Shown here piece after piece: positions 17,055-25,092 of a stretch of DNA of 37,208 bases. Origin of the DNA: Roseateles sp. (GTDB lineage Bacteria; Pseudomonadota; Gammaproteobacteria; Burkholderiales; Burkholderiaceae_C); contig JACDQM010000069.1 in the NCBI GenBank assembly GCA_015657635.1, positions 1-37,208 of the forward strand, read 5' to 3'. The stretch's first letter is position 1. Every line of letters starts with the position of its first letter. The notes beneath the pieces were generated by a model, which was not told the DNA's origin, did no database searches, and was given only the letters and a program-made list of their open reading frames with translations. The position numbers and the translations under genes were made by a program.

Positions 17055-17095
17055 AGCGCGCTGGGGCCAGCCGCATGGTAGCGGCTGGGCGCGCT
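17055..17095 (-). repeat. Long bulged hairpin at the 3' end of mpl
   Basis: CCAGCCGC (17067-17074) and GCGGCTGG (17081-17088) pair around a 6-base loop. Outside them AGCGCGC (17055-17061) pairs with GCGCGCT (17089-17095), leaving a 5-base bulge on one side: 15 base pairs in all. The base of the stem touches the mpl stop codon. It probably marks the mRNA end or limits read-through into the permease; no T-run follows, so it is not a canonical terminator. Confidence 0.5.
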
Positions 17096-18471
17096 CAGCC
17101 CCGCGCGGCGAGCGCTTCCAGCAGCTGGGAGTGGATGCCGCCAAAACCGCCATTGCTCATGCACAGCACATGGTCGCCCGGTTTGGCGGCCTTGAGCACG
17201 GCTGCCACCAGTGCGTCCACGCCGTCGCAGACCTGAGCCTGCGCGCCCATCGGAATCAGCGCTTCCTTGGCGTCCCAGGCCAGGCCGGCCTGGTTGCAGA
17301 AGGAGAGGTCGGCTTCCTCAAGCGCCCAGGGCAGCTGGGCCTTCATCGTGCCCAGCTTCATGGTGTTGGAGCGCGGCTCGAACACGGCCAGGATGCGCTC
17401 GGCCGGTGCGATGCGGCGGCGCAGGCCGTTGACCGTGGTGCGCATCGCCGTCGGGTGGTGGGCGAAGTCGTCGTAGACCTTGACGCCAGCGGCCTCGCCG
17501 CGCAGCTCCAGCCGGCGGCGCACATTCTGGAAGCTGCCCAGCGCCGTGCAGGCGGCCTCGGGCGCCACGCCCAGATGCTCGGCAGCGGCGATCGAGGCCA
17601 GTGCGTTGAGCTGGTTGTGCTCGCCGGACAGGCTCCACTCGACGCGGCCCACTTTCAGCGCGCCGCGCAGCACGTCGAAGGCCTGCGGCTCGCCGCGCGA
17701 GCGCAGTGCGCCGGGTTCTTCCTTGCGGGCACCGAAGCGCTGCACCTCGCTCCAGCAGCCGCGCGAGAGCACGCGCTGCAGCGCGTCCTCGCGGGCATTG
17801 ACGACGATGCGGCCCTTGGCCGGCACGGTGCGCACCAGGTGGTGGAACTGGGTCTCGATCGCGGCCAGGTCCGGGAAGATGTCGGCGTGGTCGTGTTCGA
17901 GGTTGTTCAGGATCGCGGTGCGCGGGCGGTAATGCACGAACTTGCTGCGCTTGTCGAAGAAGGCGGTGTCGTACTCATCCGCTTCAATAACGAAGGGACT
18001 GCCTGGCTGTCCCAGCCGCGCCGAAATGCCGAAGTTCAGCGGCACGCCGCCGACCAGGAAGCCCGGTGCGAGGCCGGCCTGATCGAGGATCCAGGCCAGC
18101 ATCGAGGTGGTGGTCGTCTTGCCATGCGTGCCGGCGACGGCCAGCACATGGCGGCCCTGCAGGATGTGCTCGGCCAGCCATTGCGGGCCGCTGGTGTAGG
18201 GCAGACCGGCGTCCAGGATGGCTTCCATCAGCGGGAAGCGGCCTTCGCTGGAGCGCGTCACGACATTGCCGATCACGAACAGGTCCGGCTTGAGCGCGAG
18301 CTGCTCGGCGCCGAAGCCCTGGATCAGTTCGATCCCCAGCGCTTCGAGCTGGTCGGACATGGGCGGGTAGACATTGGCATCGCAGCCGGTGACTTTGTGG
18401 CCAGCCTCGCGCGCGAGGGCAGCCAGGCCGCCCATGAAGGTGCCGCAGATGCCAAGAATGTGGATGTGCAT
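17095..18471 (-). CDS. mpl: UDP-MurNAc:L-Ala-gamma-D-Glu-meso-Dap ligase (murein recycling)
   Basis: 458 residues. It ligates the tripeptide salvaged from turned-over murein to UDP-MurNAc. The N-terminus MHIHILGICGTFMGGLAALA is diagnostic of Mpl rather than MurC. The ATP loop is GTHGKTTTT (residues 114-122, with Lys118), followed by EADEYDTAFFDKRSKFVHY and NNLEHDHADIF, which are Mpl-specific, and C-terminal DDFAHHPTAM. An in-frame extension to 18519 is possible, but the ATG at 18471 gives the conserved start; its ribosome binding site (GAGCACC) is weak. hemL lies 56 bases upstream on the same strand. Confidence 0.97.
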   Translation of the reverse strand: MHIHILGICGTFMGGLAALAREAGHKVTGCDANVYPPMSDQLEALGIELIQGFGAEQLALKPDLFVIGNVVTRSSEGRFPLMEAILDAGLPYTSGPQWLAEHILQGRHVLAVAGTHGKTTTTSMLAWILDQAGLAPGFLVGGVPLNFGISARLGQPGSPFVIEADEYDTAFFDKRSKFVHYRPRTAILNNLEHDHADIFPDLAAIETQFHHLVRTVPAKGRIVVNAREDALQRVLSRGCWSEVQRFGARKEEPGALRSRGEPQAFDVLRGALKVGRVEWSLSGEHNQLNALASIAAAEHLGVAPEAACTALGSFQNVRRRLELRGEAAGVKVYDDFAHHPTAMRTTVNGLRRRIAPAERILAVFEPRSNTMKLGTMKAQLPWALEEADLSFCNQAGLAWDAKEALIPMGAQAQVCDGVDALVAAVLKAAKPGDHVLCMSNGGFGGIHSQLLEALAARG

Positions 18472-18527
18472 AGGGTGCTCGGCGCCCGCGGTGGAGCTGG
18501 GCGCCCGCCGCGAGCTCAAGAAAGGGG

Positions 18528-19811
18528 TTAGCGCAAGGCGACTCGGGCGGCGGCCAGCGTCGTCTCGATGTGGGCGTCGCTGTGCGCTGCGCTGACGAAC
18601 CGGCTTCGTACAGCGCCGGTGCCAGGTAGACGCGCGTCCAGCATGCCGTGGAAGAAGCGATTGAAACGCTCCTTGTCGGTCGTCATCACGGTCGTGTAGT
18701 TCTGCGGCAGCTCGGGCATCAGGAAGAAGCCGAACATGCCGCCCTGGCTGTCGACACTGAAGGGCACGCCGTTGGCATCGGCCACGGCCTTCAGACCGGC
18801 GACCAGCTTCTGCGTCTTGGCCGACAGCGCCTCGAAGAAGCCGGGCTTCTGGATCTCGCGCAGCGTCGCCAGGCCGCAGGCGGTGGCGACCGGGTTGCCC
18901 GACAAGGTGCCGGCCTGATAGACGCCGCCCAGCGGTGCCAGATGGGCCATGATGTCGCGGCTGGCGCCGAAGGCCGCCAGTGGCATGCCGCCGCCGATGA
19001 CCTTGCCGAACACGCTCATATCGGGCTTGAAGCCGGGGATCAACTGCGCGTAGTGGGCCTGGGCGCTGCCCAGAGCGACCCGGAAGCCCGTCATCACCTC
19101 ATCGAACACCAGCAGCGCACCGTACTGCGTGCACAGCTCGCGCAGCTTCGTCATGAAAGGCAGGCTGGCGCGCACGAAGTTCATATTGCCGGCGATCGGC
19201 TCGATGATCACGCAGGCCAGCTCCTTGCCGTGCAGCGCAAAGGCTTCTTCCAGTTGAGCAACGTTGTTGTACTCCAGCACCAGGGTGTGCTGTGCCACCT
19301 CGGCCGGCACGCCGGCGCTGGTGGGGTTGCCGAAGGTGGCAAGACCCGAACCCGCCTTGACCAGCAGCGCGTCGGTATGGCCGTGGTAGCAGCCCTCGAA
19401 CTTGATGAACTTGCTGCGGCCGGTGGCGCCGCGCGCCAGGCGGATCGCGCTCATCGTCGCTTCGGTGCCGGAAGACACCAGGCGCACCTGCTCCATGCTG
19501 GGCACGAGCTTGAGGATCTCCTCGGCCAGTTCCAGCTCGCGCTCGGTCGGCGCGCCGAAGGAGAAACCCTCACGCGCCGCACTCAGCACCGCCTCCAGAA
19601 CGGCCGGGTGGCCGTGGCCCAGGATCATCGGACCCCAGGAGCCGATGTAATCGATGTAACGCTTTCCTTCAGCGTCGATGATGTAGGCGCCTTCGCCCTT
19701 CTTGATAAAGCGGGGTGTGCCGCCGACGGCGCGGAAGGCGCGCACCGGCGAGTTGACGCCGCCGGGAATGACGCGCTGCGAGCGCTCGAACAGGTCTTGA
19801 TTGGTGCTCAT
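18528..19811 (-). CDS. hemL: Glutamate-1-semialdehyde 2,1-aminomutase
   Basis: 427 residues, the standard length. It converts glutamate-1-semialdehyde to 5-aminolevulinate, the committed tetrapyrrole precursor in the C5 pathway used for haem. Visible features are [17 protein letters not shown] at the N-terminus, [15 protein letters not shown] (phosphate binding), [19 protein letters not shown] with the cofactor Asp, and [16 protein letters not shown], where Lys270 forms the pyridoxal phosphate Schiff base. [10 protein letters not shown] follows. The ATG at 19811 ([11 protein letters not shown]) is preferred over an ATG three codons upstream because the conserved start begins there. It lies 30 bases downstream of thiD, which is transcribed in the same direction. 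Confidence 0.97.
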   Translation of the reverse strand: MSTNQDLFERSQRVIPGGVNSPVRAFRAVGGTPRFIKKGEGAYIIDAEGKRYIDYIGSWGPMILGHGHPAVLEAVLSAAREGFSFGAPTERELELAEEILKLVPSMEQVRLVSSGTEATMSAIRLARGATGRSKFIKFEGCYHGHTDALLVKAGSGLATFGNPTSAGVPAEVAQHTLVLEYNNVAQLEEAFALHGKELACVIIEPIAGNMNFVRASLPFMTKLRELCTQYGALLVFDEVMTGFRVALGSAQAHYAQLIPGFKPDMSVFGKVIGGGMPLAAFGASRDIMAHLAPLGGVYQAGTLSGNPVATACGLATLREIQKPGFFEALSAKTQKLVAGLKAVADANGVPFSVDSQGGMFGFFLMPELPQNYTTVMTTDKERFNRFFHGMLDARLPGTGAVRSRFVSAAHSDAHIETTLAAARVALR

Positions 19812-19841
19812 GGGAGGCAAGTCGGGGGTGTGTTCAGTGAG

Positions 19842-20827
19842 TCAGTGCATGCGCCGCGGCGGGCGGCTGATCGGCTCGGGCTCCGACTCAGACTCAGCCT
19901 CGATGGCGGGCGGCTCAAGGCCGGCCATGCCGGGCACGCTCGGCATGGCTTCGAGCTCGCCTTCTTCACCAGGCGGCAGCGCCCAGAAGAAGCGGTCCGG
20001 CAGCACATTGCCCATGCCGGGGCGGAAGCCCGCATCCAGCGCCTGGTCCAGAAAGGCCAGCGCCTCGGCCACCGCGTCATGCACCTCGGCGCCGACCGAC
20101 AGCAGTGCTGCCAGCGCGGCCGACAAGGTGTCACCGGCGCCGACGAAATTGGTTTCGAAGCGCTCGAACTTCTCGCCGGTGATCGGGCCCTGGGCATTGG
20201 CCAGCACGTTGTCGACAAACTGGTTGGGCAGGCTGATGCCGGTCACCAGCACATGGGCGGTGCCATGCTCGGCGGCAGCCACCGCCAGTTCGCGCGGCGA
20301 TGCGGGGCGGTCGGCATCCCAGTCGGGCAGCAGGAAGTCGGTCAGGGTCTTGTGGTTGCCTACCAGCACATGGGTCTGCGGCAGCACCAGTTCGCGGAAG
20401 GCGTCCAGATAGCTCTGCTGCTGCTCCTCATCCAGCCAGGAGATGGCGGGCATATAGGACACCAGCGGCGTGTCCGGATAGTCGCTCAGCACCTCGGCCA
20501 CCGCGCTGACGCCTTCGGCGCTGCCGAGGAAGCCGACCTTCCATGCGGTGATGGTGATGTCTTCCAGAATGGTACGGGCCTGCTCGACGACGATGTCGCT
20601 GTCCAGCACCTGCTGGTCGAACACTTCGGCAGTGTCGCGCAGCACGATGGCGGTGACCACCGGCAGGGCATGGGCACCCATCGCGGCAATGGTGGCCACG
20701 TCACCAGCCAGGCCGCGGCGCCGGTGGGGTCGCTCGCGTTGAAGCTCAGCACGCAAGCGGGCGGGGGCGACTCCTGCTGATCGTCCAGGAGTAGGTCGGA
20801 GTTGCTGGGGGTGTCGGCTGTGCTCAT
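19842..20827 (-). pseudogene. thiD: Hydroxymethylpyrimidine/phosphomethylpyrimidine kinase, broken by a one-base frameshift
   Basis: The start at 20827 (MSTADTPSNSDLLL) runs into CVLSFNASDPTGAA, the conserved ThiD substrate and ATP entry motif, then shifts frame. The next frame continues with GLAGDVATIAAMGAHALPVVTA, exactly as in ThiD, and runs to VGAGDTLSAALAALL, the catalytic anion-hole motif. One base missing at 20713-20714 (coding strand GCGGCC for an expected GCGGGCC) accounts for the break; restored, the protein has about 328 residues. The C-terminus extends beyond typical ThiD with a Glu/Ser/Pro-rich tail and PPRRM. The enzyme phosphorylates HMP and HMP-phosphate in thiamine synthesis. 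ThiD is normally needed, so a sequencing error is as likely as a real mutation. Confidence 0.88.
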
Positions 20828-20967
20828 GTTGGGTTGGCGCGACTGGCAAGCGCTGGGCTGGCCGGCCGGATTGCCTCGTTCGCGTGACTAAGCACCGCTT
20901 TGGCTAAGCAAGAAACTGGCTGTTGCATCCGTGCCTACTTCGGCCCTGGGGCTCCATAGGGGGCTGG

Positions 20968-20988
20968 CTACAATCTTTTCCATTGTAG
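20968..20988. promoter_or_regulatory. Perfect inverted repeat forming face-to-face -10-like boxes
   Basis: CTACAAT (20968-20974) and ATTGTAG (20982-20988) are exact complements around a 7-base centre in the divergent thiD/rubredoxin spacer. Each strand reads TACAAT, a good -10 (five of six to TATAAT): one faces rubredoxin, the other thiD. No strong -35 was found at 16-18 bases for either. It may be a shared promoter core, an operator, or both. Confidence 0.5.
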
Positions 20989-21007
20989 TGAGCAATGCGG
21001 GAGCGCC

Positions 21008-21184
21008 GTGAGCGAAGCGAGTAGTACCTGGATGTGTCTGATCTGCGGTTGGATCTACGATGAAGCCACTGGCGATCCGGAGCACGGTATTGCGCCGGGC
21101 ACCCGCTGGGCCGATGTCGACATGAACTGGACCTGCCCGGAGTGCGGTGCTCGCAAGGAAGACTTCGAGATGGTGCAGATCTGA
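21008..21184 (+). CDS. Rubredoxin
   Basis: 58 residues from a GTG start, with GGGAG about 6 bases upstream. The two iron-binding knuckles are CLICGWIYDEATG and CPECGA, giving the four cysteine ligands of the FeS4 centre. In between, GIAPGTRWADVDMNWTCP is the normal rubredoxin middle. Rubredoxin is a small cytoplasmic electron carrier at low potential; its partner here is unknown. An internal ATG at codon 9 would leave only two residues... before the first cysteine and is less likely. It is divergent from thiD and lies 49 bases before pilG, a neighbourhood I recall from other Burkholderiales. Confidence 0.94.
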   Translation: MSEASSTWMCLICGWIYDEATGDPEHGIAPGTRWADVDMNWTCPECGARKEDFEMVQI

Positions 21185-21233
21185 GGGCAACAAGCCCCCA
21201 GCCCCGTTTTGTCCGTGCTGAAGGAGTTGAGTT

Positions 21234-21647
21234 TTGGACTTGCAAGCTCCGTCTGGTTCGGCGTCCGGACCCGGTGCGTCGACCAAGGTGCTGGTCATCG
21301 ACGACAGCAACACCATCCGTCGCAGTGCCGAGATTTTCCTGAAGCAGGGTGGCCACGAAGTCGTGCTGGCCGAGGACGGCTTCGATGCGCTGGCCAAGCT
21401 CAGCGACTACAAGCCCGACCTGGTGTTCTGCGACATCCTGATGCCGCGCCTGGATGGCTACCAGACCTGCGCCATCATCAAGCGCAATCCGGTCTTCGCC
21501 TCGGTGCCCGTCATCATGCTGTCCTCCAAGGACGGCTTGTTCGACAAGGCGCGTGGCCGCATGGTCGGTTCGCAGGACTATCTGACAAAACCTTTTACAA
21601 AGGACCAGCTGCTGCAGGCGGTACAACAGCACCGGCGCGGCGGCTGA
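21234..21647 (+). CDS. pilG: Twitching-motility response regulator PilG
   Basis: 137 residues, a single CheY-like receiver domain after a short Ser/Gly-rich N-terminus. Acidic residues Asp23 and Asp24 and the phosphoacceptor Asp67 (FCDILMPRLDG) are present, with MLSSKDG and the conserved Lys in YLTKPF. PilG is phosphorylated by the ChpA kinase and promotes pilus extension. The start is TTG (21234): AAGGAG lies 7 bases upstream and no nearer ATG precedes the receiver fold, which supports it. It is the first gene of the pilG-H-I-J-chpA cluster, with PilH 63 bases downstream. Confidence 0.93.
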   Translation: MDLQAPSGSASGPGASTKVLVIDDSNTIRRSAEIFLKQGGHEVVLAEDGFDALAKLSDYKPDLVFCDILMPRLDGYQTCAIIKRNPVFASVPVIMLSSKDGLFDKARGRMVGSQDYLTKPFTKDQLLQAVQQHRRGG

Positions 21648-21710
21648 CCTCAGTCGTCATCAAGAACCCAGGGAAGCCCCGACAACAACAGGCGGCGCGA
21701 GGAGCACGAG

Positions 21711-22076
21711 ATGCCAATCCAAAAAATTCTGCTGGTTGACGATTCCAAGACCGAGTTGCATCACCTCAGCGAGATCCTGGTGAAGCGCGGCTATTCGGTG
21801 CGCACGGCCGAGAACGGCGAGGAGGCGATGAAGCGCCTGGCCGAAGAGAAGCCCGATCTGATCCTGATGGATGTGGTGATGCCGGGCCAGAACGGATTCC
21901 AGCTGACCCGCTCGATTACTCGCGACGAGCGCTTCGCTGATGTGCCGGTCATCATGTGCACCAGCAAGAATCAGGAGACCGACAAGGTCTGGGGCATGCG
22001 CCAGGGCGCGCGCGACTATGTCGTCAAGCCGGTCATGGCTGACGAACTGCTCGCCAAGATCAAGGCGCTGGGCTGA
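21711..22076 (+). CDS. pilH: Twitching-motility response regulator PilH
   Basis: 121 residues, just a receiver domain. The opening MPIQKILLVDDSKTELHHLS and the segment EENPDL-like EEKPDLILMDVVMPGQNGFQ, with phosphoacceptor Asp54, are characteristic of PilH, as are CTSKNQETDKVWGMRQGA and YVVKPV with the conserved Lys. In Pseudomonas PilH tempers PilG signalling and promotes retraction. A ribosome binding site (GCGAGGAGCACGAG region) lies just before the ATG. A 48-codon ORF starts 4 bases after its stop and leads into pilI. Confidence 0.94.
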   Translation: MPIQKILLVDDSKTELHHLSEILVKRGYSVRTAENGEEAMKRLAEEKPDLILMDVVMPGQNGFQLTRSITRDERFADVPVIMCTSKNQETDKVWGMRQGARDYVVKPVMADELLAKIKALG

Positions 22077-22080
22077 TCAC

Positions 22081-22227
22081 ATGGCGACCAGCTGCCCGCT
22101 GACCATCGACCTGGACTTGCGGGCCGTGCGCCGGGCCGCTCTGCAGCCGGCCCGCCGTGCCAGCCGCCGGCTTTCCGTCCCCGTGGCGGGGCAGCCGGCG
22201 TCCTTGCTGCACGAGGTGCAGGCATGA
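22081..22227 (+). CDS. Possible small protein of 48 residues between pilH and pilI
   Basis: The ORF runs from ATG 22081, 4 bases after the pilH stop, to a TGA whose first bases overlap the pilI ATG (ATGA). The product would be Arg/Ala-rich and basic ([19 protein letters not shown]), with no membrane segment and no family I recognise. Perfect tiling of the gap between two genes with a coupling overlap argues for translation; lack of a clear ribosome binding site and the high GC content, which keeps chance frames open, argue against. It may simply deliver ribosomes to pilI. Confidence 0.35.
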   Translation: MATSCPLTIDLDLRAVRRAALQPARRASRRLSVPVAGQPASLLHEVQA

Positions 22228-22757
22228 GCAACAAGCAAGCCCTGCGCGAACTCCAGCAACGTCTCGCGCAGCGCATGCAGGCGGCGCGCGAACAGCCGCA
22301 GACGGCCAGCTGGCTGGCGGTCGAGGCTGCCGGCGTGCCGCTGCTGCTGTCGCTGCGCCAGGCTTCCGAAATCTTCACGCCGGTGCCGCTCAAGCCCGTG
22401 CCTTACGGCCAGCCCTGGATGCTGGGTGTGGCCAATCTGCGCGGCGGTCTGCACACGGTGGTGGATCTGGCCGGATTTCTCGGCCTGCGTGAGCCCGGCA
22501 CGGCGCCGCGCGTCGACGGCGGTCAGACCCGCCTGGTGGCGCTCAATCCCGAGCTGAACGTGAACTGCGCGCTGCTGGTGGATCGCCTGCTGGGCTTGCG
22601 CGGCGACGAACAGCTGCAGCCCGAAGCCGCCAGCGCAACGATGGCGCGACCGCGCTTTGCCGGCGACCGGCTGCGCGATCCTGAAGGACGTGTCTGGCAG
22701 GTGCTGGACCTCGAGGCGCTGGCGCGCCATCCGCAGTTTCTGCGCATCGTCATTTGA
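22224..22757 (+). CDS. pilI: CheW-like coupling protein PilI
   Basis: 177 residues with one CheW domain from about residue 28 onward. PYGQPWMLGVANLRGGLHTVVDLAGFLG contains the CheW core, where the receptor- and kinase-binding strands lie; within any 20 residues the key part is GVANLRGGLHTVVDL. PilI links the PilJ receptor to the ChpA kinase at the inner membrane. Its ATG overlaps the stop of the 48-codon ORF, and pilJ follows after 53 bases. The ending LEALARHPQFLRIVI is intact. Position and domain make the call firm, although sequence identity to Pseudomonas PilI cannot be measured here. Confidence 0.92.
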   Translation: MSNKQALRELQQRLAQRMQAAREQPQTASWLAVEAAGVPLLLSLRQASEIFTPVPLKPVPYGQPWMLGVANLRGGLHTVVDLAGFLGLREPGTAPRVDGGQTRLVALNPELNVNCALLVDRLLGLRGDEQLQPEAASATMARPRFAGDRLRDPEGRVWQVLDLEALARHPQFLRIVI

Positions 22758-22810
22758 TCGAAGGCAGGCGACCTAAAGCCTTTGCCGAATCTTAGCTACA
22801 CGAGGGTGAG

Positions 22811-25063
22811 ATGAGCTTCCTGGACAAGATCAAGAACCTGGGCAAGCGCGATGCGGATGACGCTGGTGCGCCGCACCATGCGCCCGCGCCGACCGTCTCC
22901 GGACTGGACACCGAGCGTGCCGAATCCTCCATCATTGCCGAGGCGCATCCGACCGAGTTCGCGGGCGGCAGCTTCTCCGAAAGCACTGGACAGTTCGCGA
23001 GCACGACCGCCGTGGCTGACAGTGACACCACCGCTGTGGCCAAGCCCGCTGGTGCTTCGAGTCAGGGGCTGCTGACCGGCCTGGTGGTGGTGGGCCTGCT
23101 CGGCACAGTGGCCACGGTGAGCCTGAGTCTGCTCGATGCCAACCGCAGTGCCGCCCAGGTGCGCGCCACGGGCCAGGCCTTGATGCAGTCGCAGCGCTTG
23201 GCCAAGTCGGTGTCGTCGGCGCTGGTGGGCAATGCGAGTGCCTTCGCCGAACTGCGCGAATCGATGGGCGTGCTGACCGGTCTGGTGCCGTCCTTGCGCG
23301 AAGGCGCGAGTGGCATCGATGCGGTGCAGCAGGGGCTGGATGTGGTGGAGCCGCTGGTCAACAAGGCGGACGCCAGTGGCAAGCTGGTGCTGGCGCAGGA
23401 GAAGGTGCTGACCCAGGTCGGCCAGGCGCTGAAGACCATCAACCGGCAGAGCTCCGAACTGCTGGACAGCGCCGAGGCCGTGTCGGCCCAGGCGCTGAGC
23501 TACAACAACGCGACCGCCGAGATCGCGGCGGCCAGCCAGCTGGTGATGCTGACCCAACGGATCGGCAAGAGCGCGAACGAGTTCCTCACGCAGGAAGGCG
23601 TCAGCCCCGAAGCAGTGTTCCTGCTGGGCAAGGACTTGAACACCTTCAAGCAGACCGCGGAAGGCCTGCTCAAGGGCAATGCCGATCTGCGCCTGCCGCC
23701 GGCGCGCGACGCGCAGATGCGCGAGCGTCTGACCTTGCTGCTCAAGCAATTCGAGGACACCCGCTCGCAGGCGGCAGCCATCCTGTCGAACCTGCAAGGC
23801 CTGGTGTCGGCGCGTGAAGCGCAGACCAGCATCCTGGCTGATAGCGAACCGCTGCGCAAAGGCCTGGAGCAGGTGGCCGACGGACTTGAATCCTCCGGTG
23901 GCATTGGCGCCATCCGTGGCCTGTTGATGGCAGCCTCGCTGGCGGCACTGGCGATTGGCGCCATCGGGTTCCTGCGCCTGTATGTGGCAGACCAGGCCCA
24001 GCGTGCGGCACTGGCTGAGGCGCAAAAGCGCGAAGCTGAAGCCCAGGAGCAGGAGGCCAAGCGCGTCAATGACGCCAACCAGGCCGCCATTCTGCGTCTG
24101 ATGAACGAACTGCAGGCGGTGGCCGAAGGCGACCTGACGCAGCAGGCCACCGTGACCGAGGACATCACCGGCGCGATTGCCGACTCGGTGAACTACACGG
24201 TGGAAGAGCTGCGCACCCTGGTGGGCCAGGTGCAGACCACGGCCAACCGCGTGACCGACACGACCGGCCAGGTCGACCAGACCTCGACCGAGCTGCTGGC
24301 GGCATCGACCGAGCAGCTGCACGAGATCCGCGCCACCGGCGAGGCCGTGCTGCAGATGGCGGGACGAATCAACGAGGTGTCGGCCCAGGCCCAGCACACC
24401 GCCGATGTGGCGCGTCTGTCGCGTCAAGCCGCTGAAACCGGCCGTCAGGCAGTGCAGAACAATATCGGCGGCATGGTGCAGATCCGCGAGTCGATCCAGG
24501 AGACCTCCAAGCGCATCAAGCGCCTGGGCGAAAGCTCGCAGGAGATCGGCGAGATCACCGAGCTGATTTCCGACATTACCGAACAGACCAATGTGCTGGC
24601 GCTGAACGCCGCCATCCAGGCGGCCTCGGCCGGCGAGGCCGGTCGCGGCTTCTCGGTGGTGGCGGAAGAGGTGCAGCGTCTGGCCGAACGTTCGGGCGAC
24701 GCGACGCGCCGGATTGCGGCCCTGGTCAAGACCATTCAGACCGACACGCAGGACGCGGTGGCCGCCATGGAGCGTTCCACGGTCGGTGTGGTGCAGGGCA
24801 CGAAGCTGTCCGATGCGGCCGGTAGTGCGCTGGAGGAAATCGACCGGGTCTCGCGCCAGCTCGACCAGTTGATCGCCGGCATCTCGGCGCAGGCGCTCAG
24901 CGAAGCCGAGTCTGCCAACGAGGTGGCATCGAATATCCAGCACATCTTTGCGGTGACCGAGCAGACGTCGGAGGGCACACGCTCCACCGCGCAGATGGTG
25001 CATGAGTTGTCGCGCTCCGCCGAGGCCCTGCGCCAATCGGTGGCCCGATTCAAGGTCGGCTGA
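22811..25063 (+). CDS. pilJ: Methyl-accepting chemotaxis-type receptor of the type IV pilus system, PilJ
   Basis: 750 residues. GAGGGTGAG lies directly before the ATG. Residues 1-85 are a hydrophilic, probably disordered cytoplasmic extension; TM1 spans about 86-108 and TM2 about 371-395, bracketing a helical periplasmic sensor domain of the PilJ type with repeated [19 protein letters not shown] motifs. A HAMP region and a signalling domain follow, with the hairpin tip [14 protein letters not shown] near residues 591-604. There is no C-terminal NWETF-like pentapeptide for tethering CheR. PilJ signals through PilI to ChpA. The long N-terminal extension is unusual relative to Pseudomonas PilJ, which starts close to TM1. 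Confidence 0.94.
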   Translation: MSFLDKIKNLGKRDADDAGAPHHAPAPTVSGLDTERAESSIIAEAHPTEFAGGSFSESTGQFASTTAVADSDTTAVAKPAGASSQGLLTGLVVVGLLGTVATVSLSLLDANRSAAQVRATGQALMQSQRLAKSVSSALVGNASAFAELRESMGVLTGLVPSLREGASGIDAVQQGLDVVEPLVNKADASGKLVLAQEKVLTQVGQALKTINRQSSELLDSAEAVSAQALSYNNATAEIAAASQLVMLTQRIGKSANEFLTQEGVSPEAVFLLGKDLNTFKQTAEGLLKGNADLRLPPARDAQMRERLTLLLKQFEDTRSQAAAILSNLQGLVSAREAQTSILADSEPLRKGLEQVADGLESSGGIGAIRGLLMAASLAALAIGAIGFLRLYVADQAQRAALAEAQKREAEAQEQEAKRVNDANQAAILRLMNELQAVAEGDLTQQATVTEDITGAIADSVNYTVEELRTLVGQVQTTANRVTDTTGQVDQTSTELLAASTEQLHEIRATGEAVLQMAGRINEVSAQAQHTADVARLSRQAAETGRQAVQNNIGGMVQIRESIQETSKRIKRLGESSQEIGEITELISDITEQTNVLALNAAIQAASAGEAGRGFSVVAEEVQRLAERSGDATRRIAALVKTIQTDTQDAVAAMERSTVGVVQGTKLSDAAGSALEEIDRVSRQLDQLIAGISAQALSEAESANEVASNIQHIFAVTEQTSEGTRSTAQMVHELSRSAEALRQSVARFKVG

Positions 25064-25092
25064 GCCGCGAACACAGACGAACAGGAAGGCAC

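Noticed and set aside
21185..21215. GGGC-AACAA-GCCC followed by GTTTTG after rubredoxin, as a terminator
   Set aside because: The stem is only four pairs and the T-run is short and separated by further C-rich sequence.
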